This document shows, one piece after another, positions 15,183 to 24,746 of a stretch of DNA of 44,253 nucleotides. A program made the position numbers and the translations under genes. The first letter of the stretch is position 1, and the number at the start of each line of letters is the position of its first letter. The stretch comes from Paralimibaculum aggregatum. GTDB lineage: Bacteria; Pseudomonadota; Alphaproteobacteria; Rhodobacterales; Rhodobacteraceae. Where the stretch lies: contig NZ_BSYI01000044.1 in the NCBI RefSeq assembly GCF_030270585.1, forward strand, positions 1-44,253, in the 5' to 3' direction. Under the pieces are notes generated by a model. It saw only the letters and a list, made by a program, of their open reading frames with translations, was not told where the DNA came from and searched no databases.

Positions 15183-16820
15183 TCAGTGCGCGCCCTCGAA
15201 GAGCCCCACCTTCACCGAATAGTCCACCGCCACCTGGTAATCCGGGTCGTCGTCGGATTCGTCAAACAGCAGCCCGGTCCGCGAGAGCAGCCGGTAGCAG
15301 TCGCGCGAGAGATGGCGCAGCCGGATCGACTTGCCGGCCTGATTGTAGCGCGCGGAGACGCCCTCGATCGCCGAGAGGGCCGACTGGTCGAACACCCGGC
15401 TGTTCGCGAAATCGAGGATCACCGTATCCGGATCGCGCTCCGGGTCGAAGAGCTCGCCGAAACCGGAGGCCGAGCCGAAGAAGAGCGGACCCTGGATGCG
15501 GTAGACCTTCTCGCCATCGGGGCCGGTCTCGGCGATCGCGTCGATCCGCTTGGCGCTCTCCCAGGCATACCAGAGCGCCGAGGCGATCACGCCGACCACC
15601 ACCGCGATGGCGAGGTCCTCCCAGACCGTCACGACGGTGACGAGCAGCATCACGAAGGTCGCGTGCAGCGGCACCACGCGCATGATGCGGAAGGTGTTCC
15701 AGGCGAAGGTGCCGATCACCACCATGAACATCACGCCGACCAGCGCCGCCAGCGGGATCTGCTCGATCAGCGGCGAGCCGATCAGGATGAAGCTCAGCAG
15801 GAACAGCGCCGCCGAGATGCCGGAGAGCCGGCGCCGCCCGCCGGAGCGCACGTTGATCATCGACTGGCCGATCATCGCGCAGCCGCCCATGCCGCCGAAG
15901 AAGCCGGTGACGATGTTGGCCGCGCCCTGGGCGATGCACTCCTTGCTGGCGCCGCCGCGCTGACCGGTCATGCGGTTGACCAGGTTGAGCGTCAGCAGGC
16001 TCTCGATCAGGCCGATGGCGGCGAGGATCACCGCATAGGGCAGGATGATCCAGAGCGTCTCGAAGGAGAGCGGCACCAGAGGCAGGTGAAAGCTCGGCAG
16101 CCCGCCCTCGATCGAGGCCATGTCGCCGACCCGCGGCACGTCGATGTCGAGCCCGATCACCACGAGCGCAACGATGCCGATCCCGGCCAGCGGCGCCGGC
16201 ACCACGGTGGTGAGCCGCGGCAGCAGCCAGATGATCGCCATGGTCAGCGCGACCAGCAGCAGCATGGTGGCGAGCGGCCAGCCGGTGAGCCATTCGCCCC
16301 CCGCGATCCCGTGGCCCGCAGCTTCCGCGGTGCCCGGCACCTGGAATTGCCCGAGCTGCGCGAGGAAGATCACGATCGCCAGCCCGTTCACGAAGCCGAG
16401 CATCACCGCATGCGGCACCATGCGGATGAACTTGCCGAAGCGCAGCACCCCGGCGGCGACCTGCAGCAGCCCCATCAGCACCACGGTGGCGAAGAGATAC
16501 TCCACCCCGTGCTGCGCCACCAGCGCCACCATCACCACCGCGAGCGCGCCGGTGGCGCCGGAGATCATCCCCGGGCGGCCGCCGAAGATCGCGGTGATGA
16601 GCCCGACGAGGAAGGCCGCGTAGAGCCCCACCAGCGGATGCACCCCGGCGACGAAGGCGAAGGCCACCGCCTCCGGAACCAGCGCCAGTGCCACGGTGAG
16701 CCCGGAGAGCAGCTCGGTGCGGATCTCGCCGGCAGAGATCGGCTGGCCGGCAAGCGCCCGGGCGGCGCCGCGCGGGAAGCTCTCCTCGAGGTTCCTCACG
16801 AAGTCGGTATACATGGACAT
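15183..16820 (-). CDS. SulP/SLC26-family anion transporter with STAS domain
   Basis: A 545-residue polytopic membrane protein. The N-terminal half shows the SulP transport domain (AGEIRTELLSGLTVALALVPEAVAFAFVAGV around the first helix, GGRPGMISGATGALAVV, and the GFFGGMGGCAMIGQSMINVRSGGRRRLSG signature). A cytoplasmic STAS domain occupies about residues 425-545 (VILDFANSRVFDQSALSAIEGV). The family carries sulfate, bicarbonate or other anions, usually by Na+ or H+ coupling; the bicarbonate transporter BicA belongs here, but sequence alone does not tell the anion. I chose the ATG at 16820 (MSMYTDF), as the 19 codons before it look unlike a SulP N-terminus; 16814 is equally possible. Confidence 0.88.
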   Translation of the reverse strand: MSMYTDFVRNLEESFPRGAARALAGQPISAGEIRTELLSGLTVALALVPEAVAFAFVAGVHPLVGLYAAFLVGLITAIFGGRPGMISGATGALAVVMVALVAQHGVEYLFATVVLMGLLQVAAGVLRFGKFIRMVPHAVMLGFVNGLAIVIFLAQLGQFQVPGTAEAAGHGIAGGEWLTGWPLATMLLLVALTMAIIWLLPRLTTVVPAPLAGIGIVALVVIGLDIDVPRVGDMASIEGGLPSFHLPLVPLSFETLWIILPYAVILAAIGLIESLLTLNLVNRMTGQRGGASKECIAQGAANIVTGFFGGMGGCAMIGQSMINVRSGGRRRLSGISAALFLLSFILIGSPLIEQIPLAALVGVMFMVVIGTFAWNTFRIMRVVPLHATFVMLLVTVVTVWEDLAIAVVVGVIASALWYAWESAKRIDAIAETGPDGEKVYRIQGPLFFGSASGFGELFDPERDPDTVILDFANSRVFDQSALSAIEGVSARYNQAGKSIRLRHLSRDCYRLLSRTGLLFDESDDDPDYQVAVDYSVKVGLFEGAH

Positions 16821-16955
16821 CTGGCTTGGGCTCGCTGTCGAAAGGCTCGCATTGCACGGAAGCCCGGGACCTAGCACGCTGCCCCGTCAGCTTCTACCGC
16901 AGTTGCGAAAAAACAGAGTTTCGATCGCGCATCAGGTGCGGAAAGCCGCCTTGCG

Positions 16956-18125
16956 TCAGCGGCAGGCCTCGGCGATCGCGCGCCCGGCGGCATGACCCGA
17001 AGACCAGGCCCACTGGAAGTTGTAGCCGCCGAGCCAGCCGGTCACGTCCACCGCCTCGCCGATGGCGTGGAGCCCGGGCACGCCGCGTGCGCCCATGGTT
17101 TTGGAAGACAGGCAGGCGGTGTCGATGCCGCCGGCGGTGACCTCGGCCTTGGCATAGCCCTCGGTGCCGGTGGGGTGGAGGGCGAGGTGCTCCAGCTCCG
17201 CCGCGGCGCGATCGAGCACGGCATCGGGCACGTTGCCGAGCTCCTTCGCGATACCGATCCGCGCGGCCATCGCCTCGGCCAGCCGGCTCGGCAGGTGCTC
17301 GGCCAGCGCCGCCTTCAGATGCGCCCGCGGCATCCGCCGCTTGGCTGCGCGGAGCTTCTCCGCCGCCCCGGCCAGCACGGTCAGCGTCACCGGATCGCCC
17401 TCACGCCAGTAGGACGAGACCTGCAGGATCGCCGGGCCGGAGAGCCCGCGATGGGTGAAGAGCGCCGCCTCCTCGAAGCGTGCGCCGTTCACCTGCGCCG
17501 CGACCGGGAAGGCGACCCCGGCCAGCGCGCGGAACTCGGCCTCCGCCTCGCCGAGCCGGAAGGGCACCAGCGCGGGCCGCGGCGTCACCACGCCAAGGCC
17601 GAAGCGCCGGGCGATGTCGTAGGCGATGCCGGTGGCGCCCATCTTCGGGATCGAGGGCCCGCCGGTGGCGATCACCAGATGCCGGGCCGCGGCGCCGGCC
17701 ACGCGGAACCGGCCGTCGCCATGCCCGATCTCGCCGATCTCCGCGCCGAGCCGGATCTCGACGCCGCCCATCCGGCACTCCTCGAGCAGCATCTCGACGA
17801 TCTGCCGTGCCGAGCCGTCGCAGAACAGCTGGCCGAGGGTCTTCTCGTGCCAGGCGATGCCATGGCGCTCGACCAGATCGAGAAAGTCCCACTGCGTGTA
17901 GCGGCTGAGCGCCGAGCGCGCGAAATGCGGGTTCCCGGAGAGGAAGCACTCCGGCGCGGCGCCCATGTTGGTGAAGTTGCACCGCCCGCCGCCGGAGATC
18001 AGGATCTTCCTGCCCGGCCGGTCGGCATGGTCGAGCACGAGCACGCGGGCGCCCGCCTGCCCCGCCGTCGCCGCAGCGAGGAGCCCGGCACCGCCCGCCC
18101 CGAGGATGATCGCGTCATACAGCAT
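16956..18125 (-). CDS. HI0933/YhiN-family FAD-dependent oxidoreductase
   Basis: A 389-residue flavoprotein with the N-terminal FAD motif GAGGAGLLAA (about 9-18), the family signature RKILISGGGRCNFTN (about 39-53), and a C-terminal GGYNFQWAWSSGHAAGRAIA that closes the FAD site. Members of the HI0933/BaiN-like family are widespread and mostly uncharacterised; some reduce steroid double bonds in gut bacteria, which cannot be assumed here. The ATG at 18125 has an AGAAGG site about 6 bases upstream. It is separated by 135 bases from the SulP gene on the same strand and is divergent from the glycosyltransferase group, so it is probably a stand-alone gene. Confidence 0.88.
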   Translation of the reverse strand: MLYDAIILGAGGAGLLAAATAGQAGARVLVLDHADRPGRKILISGGGRCNFTNMGAAPECFLSGNPHFARSALSRYTQWDFLDLVERHGIAWHEKTLGQLFCDGSARQIVEMLLEECRMGGVEIRLGAEIGEIGHGDGRFRVAGAAARHLVIATGGPSIPKMGATGIAYDIARRFGLGVVTPRPALVPFRLGEAEAEFRALAGVAFPVAAQVNGARFEEAALFTHRGLSGPAILQVSSYWREGDPVTLTVLAGAAEKLRAAKRRMPRAHLKAALAEHLPSRLAEAMAARIGIAKELGNVPDAVLDRAAAELEHLALHPTGTEGYAKAEVTAGGIDTACLSSKTMGARGVPGLHAIGEAVDVTGWLGGYNFQWAWSSGHAAGRAIAEACR

Positions 18126-18287
18126 CGGGCGCCTTCTAAGCCGGCAGCGCGCCGACCGAAAGCGCCGCGTTCGCCGCGCCTGTTCCGGGCTGCCCGCCAG
18201 ACCGCCGGCCAGCGGGACTTGATTGGAATCCGCCGGCTTCTGTGCGACACCCCGTGGTCGACGGCGCTACGGGGGAGTGGTCTGCTC

Positions 18288-19478
18288 ATGGATGGAGCTG
18301 CGGAGTCGGTTTCCTTTGTCCTGCCATGCCTCAACGAGGCAGAGACCATCGAGTGGTGCGTGCGCCGGGCGCGGCTGGCCGCCGAGAAGATCGAGGCGCT
18401 GCACGGCATTCCGAGCGAGATCATCGTCGCCGACAACGGCAGCACCGATGGCAGCCGCGAGCTTGCCGAGGCGGCCGGCGCGCGGGTGGTGCCGGTGGCC
18501 GAACGCGGCTATGGCGCGGCGCTGCTCGGCGGCTTCCGGGCGGCATGCGGCACCTATCTGGTGATGGGCGACAGCGACCGCTCCTATGATTTCGTCGACG
18601 CCCTGCCCATGGTGGCGGCGCTGCGCGAGGGCGCCGATCTCTGCATGGGGTCGCGCTTTCGCGGCGAGATCAAGCCCGGCGCCATGCCGTGGAAGAACCG
18701 GCATATCGGCAATCCGGTGCTCTCGGGCATCCTGCGGCTGCTGTTCCGCACCGATATCGGCGATGCCCATTGCGGGCTGCGCGCGCTCAGCAAGTCCGCC
18801 TTCGAGCGCATGCGCCTGTCATCGACCGGCATGGAGTTCGCCTCCGAGATGGTGCTGAAGGCGGTGCTCATGGAGATGCGGATCGCGGAGGTTCCGGTGA
18901 CGCTCTGGCCCGACGGGCGCGGGCGGCCCCCGCATCTGCGGCCCTGGCGCGACGGCTTCCGGCATCTCGTCTACATGCTGCTGCTGAGCCCGACCTGGCT
19001 GTTCCTGGCGCCGGCGGGCGCGATGTTCCTGCTCGGCCTCGCGGTCATCGCGGCGCTGCTGCTCGCGGGGGATGCGCCGGTGCTGCGCTTCGGCGGCTTC
19101 TTCATCGGCGACCACTGGGCGATCGTCGCCAGCGCGATGCTGATCGTCGCGGTGCAGGCGGCGCTGATGGGGCTGACGGCGCTGCTCTACACCTATCGCG
19201 AGGGGATACGCCGGCCGAACGGTATCGCGATGGCGCTGCTGCAGCACTCGCGGCTGCAATACTGGATCCTCGCCGGCCTCGTCCTGAGTGCCGCCGGCAT
19301 CGCCGGCATCGTCCATATCGCGCTGGTCTGGGTCGCCTCGGGCTACGGTCCGCTCAACGAGATCCGGGGGCTCGTCGCCTGGGCCACCTGTTTCGTCATC
19401 GGCACGCAGGTCTTCTTCTCGGGTTTCCTTCTGTCGGTGGTCTCCGGGCACCGCTCGCGGCATGCGTTCGATCCCTGA
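18288..19478 (+). CDS. Membrane-bound family 2 glycosyltransferase (dolichyl-phosphate-mannose-synthase-like)
   Basis: A 396-residue protein with an N-terminal GT-A catalytic domain (VSFVLPCLNEAETIEW at 8-23, VADNGSTDGS at 47-56, and the metal-binding MGDSDRSYDF around 93-102) followed from about residue 225 by about five transmembrane helices. This DPM1/GtrB-like layout usually transfers a sugar from a nucleotide donor to polyprenyl phosphate at the cytoplasmic face. The start ATG 18288 follows a GGGGGAG site; a second ATG lies three codons later. It heads a compact three-gene unit with a GT-C-like membrane protein and another GT2, and likely supplies the lipid-linked sugar used by the GT-C protein. 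Confidence 0.88.
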   Translation: MDGAAESVSFVLPCLNEAETIEWCVRRARLAAEKIEALHGIPSEIIVADNGSTDGSRELAEAAGARVVPVAERGYGAALLGGFRAACGTYLVMGDSDRSYDFVDALPMVAALREGADLCMGSRFRGEIKPGAMPWKNRHIGNPVLSGILRLLFRTDIGDAHCGLRALSKSAFERMRLSSTGMEFASEMVLKAVLMEMRIAEVPVTLWPDGRGRPPHLRPWRDGFRHLVYMLLLSPTWLFLAPAGAMFLLGLAVIAALLLAGDAPVLRFGGFFIGDHWAIVASAMLIVAVQAALMGLTALLYTYREGIRRPNGIAMALLQHSRLQYWILAGLVLSAAGIAGIVHIALVWVASGYGPLNEIRGLVAWATCFVIGTQVFFSGFLLSVVSGHRSRHAFDP

Positions 19479-19501
19479 CGGCGCGGCAGGAGGCGACGGC
19501 G

Positions 19502-21202
19502 ATGTCGACGATCCATTCCTTCGCGCTGATGCTGCTTCTCGGCGCATCGGCGGCGGTGCTGGAGCTGTCGGGCCTCACCTTCCAGACGATGTCGCACACG
19601 ATCTGGGTGGTCGTCGGCGTGCCGGGCCTGCTGGCAGTGCTCGGCTGCCTCGCCGGCGCGGTGCTGTTCGAGCGGCTGGCCGGCGCCGGGCTCGTCGCGC
19701 GGCTTGAGCGGCTCGACCCGGGCCGGGTGCCGGTCTGGGCGATCGCGGTCGCGGCCACGGCGCTTGCCGCCATCGCCGTGCAGCTCGTGCATCACGACCA
19801 CGCCTTCTCGATGGACGAGTGGATGACCCGGTTCCAGGGCGCACTGTTCGCCGAAGGCCGGCTCACCGGAACGATCCCGGCCGAGTTCCTGCCCGAACGC
19901 CGCGCCCTGTACCACGACTTCGCCAGGATCGACGGCGCGACCGGGGCGGTCGCCAGCGGCTACCTGCCGGGGATGGCGGCGCTGCATGGGCTCTTTGCGC
20001 TGGTCGGAGCCGGCAGCTATGCCGCGAGCGCGATGGTCGGGCTCTCGGTGATCCTGGTCGCCGCGGTGGCGCGCCAGATCTGGCCGGGACAGGCGGCCCC
20101 CGCGGTGGTCGCGGCGCTGCTCGTCGCCACCTCGCAGCAGGTGCTCGCGGCCGGCAGCACCTCCTATGCGATGCAGGCCCATCTCGCGCTCAACCTGCTC
20201 TGGCTCTGGCTCTTCCTGCGCGACCGGCCGGTCTGCCATGGCCTCGCGGCACTGGTCGGCATCGCCGCCGCCTCGATGCACCAGATCCACGTGCATGCCT
20301 TCTTCGCACTGCCCTTCCTGCTCGGCCTGCTGCGGCCGTTCCGCCCGGGGCTCCTGCTCTGGTACGGCGTCAGCAACCTGCTCGGGCACCTGCTGCTCCT
20401 GTCCTGGGACCCGTTGGGCTGGGCCGGCGCCGCATCGGCCGCGCCCGCCCCGGCGACGGGCGCGGTGGCCGCGACGCTCGCGCGGATCGCCGGCTGGCCG
20501 GGCCTCGAGGCCTGGGCCACGGTCTACGGCAATCTCGTCCGGCTGCTCGCCTGGCAAAGCCTGGCGCTGCTGCCGCTGCTCCTCGCCTGGGCGGCCCGGG
20601 GCAGCCGGCAGCGGGTGCTGCTGATGCTGGCTGCCTCGGTGGTCACGACCTTCCTGCCCTATCCGATCCTGATGCCCGATCAGGGCCATGGCTGGGGCTA
20701 CCGCTATCTCCATGGCATCATCGGCAATCTCGCGCTGCTCGGGGCCGCGGGATGGATGGCGATCGCCGGGCGGGCAGAACTGGCCCGGCTGCGCGCCGCG
20801 GTGCTGCTGCTCCTGCTGCTCACACCGTTCGTGATGCTTCCGCTGCGCGGGGCGCTGATGCGCGATCTGGTCGGGCGCTATGCCGAGGCGGAACGGCTGG
20901 TCGCGCGCGATGCCGGGATCGTCGTGGTCGATGATGTCGGCATCTACTACGGCGCCGATCTGGTGCGGAACGACCCCTTCCTTGAGGAGCGCCCGCTGCG
21001 GATGCGGCTGAGCCTGCTCGACCCGGCGCAGATCGCCAGGCTCTGCCGGGCGCACCGGCTGGCCTACATGGCGCCGTCGGAGGCGGCGCCGCTCGGCCTC
21101 GCCGTGCCGGACCCACAGGCCCTCGCCGGGCGCTGGCCCGGCTATCGCGCCCGCATCGAGGCCCTCCGCGCCTGCCCCGGCGGCGCCGAGGCGGTGCAAT
21201 GA
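19502..21202 (+). CDS. Polytopic membrane protein, probable GT-C-type glycosyltransferase (ArnT/PMT-like)
   Basis: A 566-residue integral membrane protein with about eleven hydrophobic helices. The loop after the third helix contains [19 protein letters not shown] (about 99-117); an acidic residue pair in the first long periplasmic loop is where GT-C enzymes such as ArnT, PMT and PglB keep their catalytic aspartate, and D107-E108 fits that position. The C-terminal ~70 residues are soluble. A perfect AGGAGG site precedes the ATG 19502 by 8 bases. Its stop overlaps the next GT2 start (ATGA). Together with the upstream polyprenyl-phosphate sugar transferase it may glycosylate a lipid, polysaccharide or protein at the outer face of the inner membrane. 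The assignment to GT-C rests on topology. Confidence 0.65.
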   Translation: MSTIHSFALMLLLGASAAVLELSGLTFQTMSHTIWVVVGVPGLLAVLGCLAGAVLFERLAGAGLVARLERLDPGRVPVWAIAVAATALAAIAVQLVHHDHAFSMDEWMTRFQGALFAEGRLTGTIPAEFLPERRALYHDFARIDGATGAVASGYLPGMAALHGLFALVGAGSYAASAMVGLSVILVAAVARQIWPGQAAPAVVAALLVATSQQVLAAGSTSYAMQAHLALNLLWLWLFLRDRPVCHGLAALVGIAAASMHQIHVHAFFALPFLLGLLRPFRPGLLLWYGVSNLLGHLLLLSWDPLGWAGAASAAPAPATGAVAATLARIAGWPGLEAWATVYGNLVRLLAWQSLALLPLLLAWAARGSRQRVLLMLAASVVTTFLPYPILMPDQGHGWGYRYLHGIIGNLALLGAAGWMAIAGRAELARLRAAVLLLLLLTPFVMLPLRGALMRDLVGRYAEAERLVARDAGIVVVDDVGIYYGADLVRNDPFLEERPLRMRLSLLDPAQIARLCRAHRLAYMAPSEAAPLGLAVPDPQALAGRWPGYRARIEALRACPGGAEAVQ

Positions 21203-22143
21203 CCCGACTGAGCGTGGTGATCCCGGTCTACAACGGCGCCGCCACGCTCGGGCGCACGCTCGGCTCGCTCGACGGGCAGGCACGGCTCGGGGAGGTCGAG
21301 ATCGTCGCCGTCGACCAGGCCTCCGGCGACGGCTCGCGCGAGATCCTCGAGCGCCATGCCGCCAGGTTGCCGTTGCGCGTGCTCGACGCGCCGGACTGCC
21401 GCAACTGGATGCAGACCACCAATGCGGGGCTGCGCGCGGCGCGGGGGCCGCTCGTCTCGATGCTGCACCAGGACGACATCTGGCTGCCCGGGCGCGTCGC
21501 GGCGATGCTCACCCTCGCCGAGCGCCATCCGGAGGCAGCGCTCTGGCTGCACGCCGCCTGGTTCATCGACGGGCAGGACCGCAGGCTCGGCCGGTTCTCG
21601 CCCCCCTTCGGCCGGCGCGCGCGGCTGATCGACAGCGAAACCGCGCTCGCCACGCTCCTGGTGCAGAACACCGTGGCGCTGCCGGCCGCCATGTTCCGCC
21701 GCGAGGCCGCGCTCGCCCGCGGCGGGCTGTCGGAGGATCTCTGGTACACCGCCGACTGGGATCTCTGGCTGGCGCTCGCCCGGCAGGGGCCCGTGGCCTG
21801 GACGCCGGAGCGGCTCGCCGGGTTCCGCATCCATGCCGGATCGCAGACGGTGACGGGCTCTCGCGATCTCGAGGACTTCGCCGCACAGCACCAGATCCCG
21901 CTCGCGCGGCACGGAGCGGCGCTCGGCGGGCGCCGGGGGCGGCAGGCACGGGCGCTCGGCGCGGCGGCGGCGGGCATCAACCTGGCGCTGGTATCACGGC
22001 TCCACGGCAGGCCCCGCCCGGTCTGGCCGCTGCTCGGCGAGATCCTGAGGCTCGGGCCGCTCGGCTGGGGGCCGCTGCTGGTGCGCAGCCAGATCCTCCA
22101 GCGCCTCGTGCCGCGGCTGCGAGCGCTCCGCCGGCGCGGCTGA
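21199..22143 (+). CDS. Family 2 glycosyltransferase
   Basis: A 314-residue soluble or peripheral GT-A-fold transferase. It begins with the standard [20 protein letters not shown] strand-helix, has [11 protein letters not shown] (about 37-46), a [10 protein letters not shown] metal motif (QDD at 91-93) and a C-terminal [14 protein letters not shown] segment like the acceptor region of rhamnosyl- and galactosyltransferases. The last 80 residues are arginine-rich and may touch the membrane. It overlaps the preceding membrane gene by 4 bases and closes the three-gene unit. Donor and acceptor sugars cannot be deduced. Confidence 0.87.
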   Translation: MTRLSVVIPVYNGAATLGRTLGSLDGQARLGEVEIVAVDQASGDGSREILERHAARLPLRVLDAPDCRNWMQTTNAGLRAARGPLVSMLHQDDIWLPGRVAAMLTLAERHPEAALWLHAAWFIDGQDRRLGRFSPPFGRRARLIDSETALATLLVQNTVALPAAMFRREAALARGGLSEDLWYTADWDLWLALARQGPVAWTPERLAGFRIHAGSQTVTGSRDLEDFAAQHQIPLARHGAALGGRRGRQARALGAAAAGINLALVSRLHGRPRPVWPLLGEILRLGPLGWGPLLVRSQILQRLVPRLRALRRRG

Positions 22144-22223
22144 GGCGGCCGGGCTGGCGGCATAGCCCCGGCCGGTGTATCAGGCGGGCAAGCCCGGCAG
22201 GGCCTCCCGACCAACAAGCCCCG

Positions 22224-22694
22224 GTGCCGCCCGTGACCACGCTCTATATCGATGCCGATGCCTGTCCGGTGAAGGCCGAAGCCGAGCGCGTCGCCACCCG
22301 GCAGGGGGTGCCGATGGTGCTGGTCTGCAATGGCGGCCTGCGCCCCTCGGCCAACCCGCTGGTGCGGGTGCAGATCGTCGCGGAAGGCCCGGATGTCGCG
22401 GATCGCTGGATCGCCGAGACCTGCGGCCCGGGCGATGTGGTGGTGACCGCCGACATCCCCCTTGCCGACCGCTGCGTGAAGGCAGGCGCCGCGGTGCTGC
22501 AGCACAATGGCGAGCGGCTGACGCCGAGCAATATCGGCCAGCGCCTCGCCATGCGCGACCTGATGAGCGACATCCGCGCGGCCGACCCCTTCCACCAGGG
22601 CGGCGGCGCGGCGTTCTCGAGGGCCGACCGCGCACGCTTCCTGCAGGCGCTCGACACTGCGCTCCTGCACGCCCGGCGGGGCGGCGGGGCCTGA
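22224..22694 (+). CDS. YaiI/YqxD family (DUF188) conserved protein
   Basis: A 156-residue protein of the YaiI/YqxD/UPF0178 family, recognised from the opening [11 protein letters not shown] and the later [25 protein letters not shown]. The fold is related to PIN-type nucleases (conserved aspartates in DADAC and TADIPLAD), but no activity is established to my knowledge. Translation starts at a GTG, at 22224 or possibly 22233; both lack a strong ribosome site. The stop codon is embedded in a hairpin (22684-22712). It is not obviously linked in function to the glycosyltransferases upstream. Confidence 0.85.
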   Translation: MPPVTTLYIDADACPVKAEAERVATRQGVPMVLVCNGGLRPSANPLVRVQIVAEGPDVADRWIAETCGPGDVVVTADIPLADRCVKAGAAVLQHNGERLTPSNIGQRLAMRDLMSDIRAADPFHQGGGAAFSRADRARFLQALDTALLHARRGGGA

Positions 22695-22712
22695 GCCCGG
22701 CGCAGGCCCCGC
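22684..22712 (+). terminator. 10-base-pair hairpin overlapping the stop codon of the YaiI-family gene
   Basis: GCGGGGCCTG (22684-22693) and CAGGCCCCGC (22703-22712) are perfect complements around a 9-base loop. The TGA stop (22692-22694) falls in the 5' arm. No T-tract follows. It most likely ends or stabilises the message. Confidence 0.5.
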
Positions 22713-22800
22713 GCGGACCCAAGTTCCGACGACAGCGCGGATGCCCCCGGCGCGCCGCGGGGCTTGACCCGAGTACATTTCGGCATTGCACCATCCGGCG

Positions 22801-22828
22801 TTGCGCAAGGCAGCCCGCCCTCTAGATA
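22801..22828 (+). promoter_or_regulatory. Possible sigma-70 promoter of the Ca2+/H+ antiporter gene
   Basis: TTGCGC (22801-22806) and TAGATA (22823-22828) are separated by 16 bases and lie 34 bases before the start codon. Both hexamers are imperfect matches to TTGACA and TATAAT. In GC-rich DNA such matches are only suggestive. Confidence 0.25.
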
Positions 22829-22861
22829 CCTCCGGCGACATGCAGGAACGAGGGACAAGGA

Positions 22862-23956
22862 ATGGGCAGCACGGCCAGGCAAGGGCATCATCTCTGGACG
22901 ATCGCGGCGCCGCCCGCCGCCGCCCTCCTCGTCGCCGCGCAGCTGCTGCAGCTCGTCGAGCCCGCCAGCATCCCGGTGCTCGTGCTGGCGGCCGTGCTGC
23001 TCGGCGCCGCGGTCTTTGCCGCGGTGCATCATGCCGAGGTGATCGCGGCGCGGATCGGCGAGCCCTTCGGCTCCATCGTGCTGGCCGCGGCGGTCACGGT
23101 GATCGAGGTGGCGCTGATCGTCTCGATCATGCTGGCGAGCCCGGAGAGCGGCGTCGAGACCGCCCGCGACACCGTCTTTGCCGCGGTGATGATCGTGCTG
23201 AACGGCATCGTCGGGCTCTGCCTGCTGACCGGCGGCATCCACCACCGCGAGCAGGAGTTCCAGGTGCAGGGCGCGGGGGCGGCGCTCGGCGTGATCGGCG
23301 TGCTGGCCACCCTGACCATGATCCTGCCGAACTACACCGTGGCGGTGCCGGGGCCAGTCTATGCGGAGCCGCAGCTGGTCTTCGTGGCGGCGGCGAGCCT
23401 GCTGCTCTACGGCCTCTTCCTGTTTGCCCAGACGATCCGCCACCGCACCTATTTCCTCGACGAGCGGCGCCCCGAGGGCACGCCGCATCCGGTGCCGGAG
23501 ACGCGCGCCGCGCTGGCCAGCGCCGGGCTGCTGCTGGTGGCGCTCGTCTCGGTGGTGCTGCTGGCCGAGACGCTGACGCCGGTTGTCAGGTCCAGCGTCG
23601 CCTGGGCCGGGCTGCCGGCGGCCTTCGTCGGCGTGGTGATCGCCGCGGTGGTGCTGCTGCCGGAAGGGCTCTCGGCCTTCCGCGCGGCGCGGGCGAACCG
23701 GTTGCAGACCAGCCTCAACCTCGCGCTCGGCTCGGCGATGGCAAGCATCGGGCTGACCATTCCGGCGGTGGCGGTGGTGTCGCTGATCCTCGGCACGCCG
23801 CTGGTGCTGGGGCTGGAGCCCGAACACGTGGTGCTGCTGGTGCTCTCGCTCTTCGCGGCGACACTGAGCCTCGCGACCGGGCGCACCACGATCCTGCAGG
23901 GCGGCGTCCACCTGGTGATCTTCGGCGCATTCCTCACCATCGCCGCGGTGCCCTGA
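22862..23956 (+). CDS. Ca2+/H+ (or Na+/H+) antiporter, CaCA superfamily, ChaA-like
   Basis: A 364-residue membrane protein of about eleven helices with the two inverted alpha-repeat signatures of cation/Ca2+ exchangers: GEPFGSIVLAAAVTVIEVALI (about 67-87) and LPEGLSAFRAARANRLQTSLN followed by LALGSAMASIGLTIP. The glutamates in TVIEV and LPEG are the expected ion-coordinating residues. ChaA-type proteins expel Ca2+, Na+ or K+ in exchange for protons, especially at high pH. An AAGGA site directly precedes ATG 22862. It stands alone and converges on the TetR gene, 21 bases apart. Confidence 0.88.
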   Translation: MGSTARQGHHLWTIAAPPAAALLVAAQLLQLVEPASIPVLVLAAVLLGAAVFAAVHHAEVIAARIGEPFGSIVLAAAVTVIEVALIVSIMLASPESGVETARDTVFAAVMIVLNGIVGLCLLTGGIHHREQEFQVQGAGAALGVIGVLATLTMILPNYTVAVPGPVYAEPQLVFVAAASLLLYGLFLFAQTIRHRTYFLDERRPEGTPHPVPETRAALASAGLLLVALVSVVLLAETLTPVVRSSVAWAGLPAAFVGVVIAAVVLLPEGLSAFRAARANRLQTSLNLALGSAMASIGLTIPAVAVVSLILGTPLVLGLEPEHVVLLVLSLFAATLSLATGRTTILQGGVHLVIFGAFLTIAAVP

Positions 23957-23977
23957 CACGGGCGCCCGCTGCCCGGC

Positions 23978-24577
23978 TCAGTGCGCCTGCCGACGCAGCG
24001 CCTCGACCTCGCCGGCCATGTCATCGGCCAGTGCGGCGAGTTCCTCCGCGCCGGCGCCGCGCTGCGCCTCGATCCGCAGCGCCGTGAGATTGGCCTGGTA
24101 GCGCTGCGCGAGCCGTGCCGGATCGGCCTCCGCCGGCAGCTCGCCCAGTGCCTGCGCCTCGGTGAAGGCGGCGAGGATCTCGGCCCGCATCGCCGCCAGA
24201 TAGTCCCGCGCTCGATCGCCGATCGCGGTGCCCTCGGCCGTGGTGTCGAGCATGGTCTTGACCAGCATGCAGGCATGGATGCCGGTTTCGGGCTGCCGCC
24301 CGGCGCTCTCCCTCAGATAGCCCGCGAGCGCGGCGAGCGGCGAGGCCGCCTCGCCAAGCACGGCCCGGAGCCCGTCGCGGCTGCGCAGGAAATAGCGTTC
24401 CAGCGCGGCGAGATAGAGCGCCTCCTTGCTGGTGAAGGCGGCATAGATGCTGCCGGGTTTCATCGCGAGCGCCGCCTCGAGATCCTTGAGCGAGGTCGCG
24501 TGATACCCCTTCCGCCAGAAGAGGAGCATCGCCGCGTCGAGCGCGGTGTCGCGGTCATATGGCCGGGCACGTTTCAT
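23978..24577 (-). CDS. TetR-family transcriptional regulator
   Basis: A 199-residue TetR protein. The DNA-binding domain covers about residues 6-52 (DRDTALDAAMLLFWRKGYHATSLKDLEAALAM, then KPGSIYAAFTSKEALYLAALERY); the rest is a helical ligand-binding and dimerisation domain related to TetR_C groups that sense small organic or electrophilic compounds. ATG 24577 has a GGAGA site about 6 bases upstream; the frame remains open for 91 further codons but these cross the promoter and operator region and are not coding. It is divergent from the CMD-family gene, and two near-identical palindromes lie between them, so it very likely represses both itself and that gene. Confidence 0.92.
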   Translation of the reverse strand: MKRARPYDRDTALDAAMLLFWRKGYHATSLKDLEAALAMKPGSIYAAFTSKEALYLAALERYFLRSRDGLRAVLGEAASPLAALAGYLRESAGRQPETGIHACMLVKTMLDTTAEGTAIGDRARDYLAAMRAEILAAFTEAQALGELPAEADPARLAQRYQANLTALRIEAQRGAGAEELAALADDMAGEVEALRRQAH

Positions 24578-24644
24578 CACGTCTCCGAGAATAGGGGGCC
24601 TCGCCGCGCTTGTCTCTGCCCCGCGAGGCGTAGCTGCGCTCACA

Positions 24645-24685
24645 TTTGAGTGATCGCTCAAAATTACACTTGAGCGATCACTCAA
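24645..24685. promoter_or_regulatory. Twin TetR operators TTGAGYGATCRCTCAA
   Basis: TTTGAGTGATCGCTCAAA (24645-24662) and TTGAGCGATCACTCAA (24670-24685) are each almost perfect palindromes and are exact reverse complements of one another over 16 bases. Their centres are 24 bases apart. They occupy the gap between the TetR gene and the CMD-family gene. Two operators in tandem suggest cooperative binding of two dimers. Confidence 0.8.
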
Positions 24686-24746
24686 ACCGGTTATCTCTCG
24701 CCGCACAGGCACGGACCCGCCGCGCCGCCGAAACAGGAGCCTGCAG

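Noticed and set aside
19343-21283. A 646-codon minus-strand frame opposite the GT-C-like membrane protein
   Set aside because: Arg/Gln/His-rich shadow of a membrane protein gene; no domain, and the plus-strand gene has a perfect ribosome site and coupled neighbours.
22244-23959. A 571-codon minus-strand frame opposite the YaiI-family and antiporter genes
   Set aside because: Spans two good plus-strand genes and their intergenic hairpin; His/Arg/Gln-rich composition typical of an antisense membrane gene.
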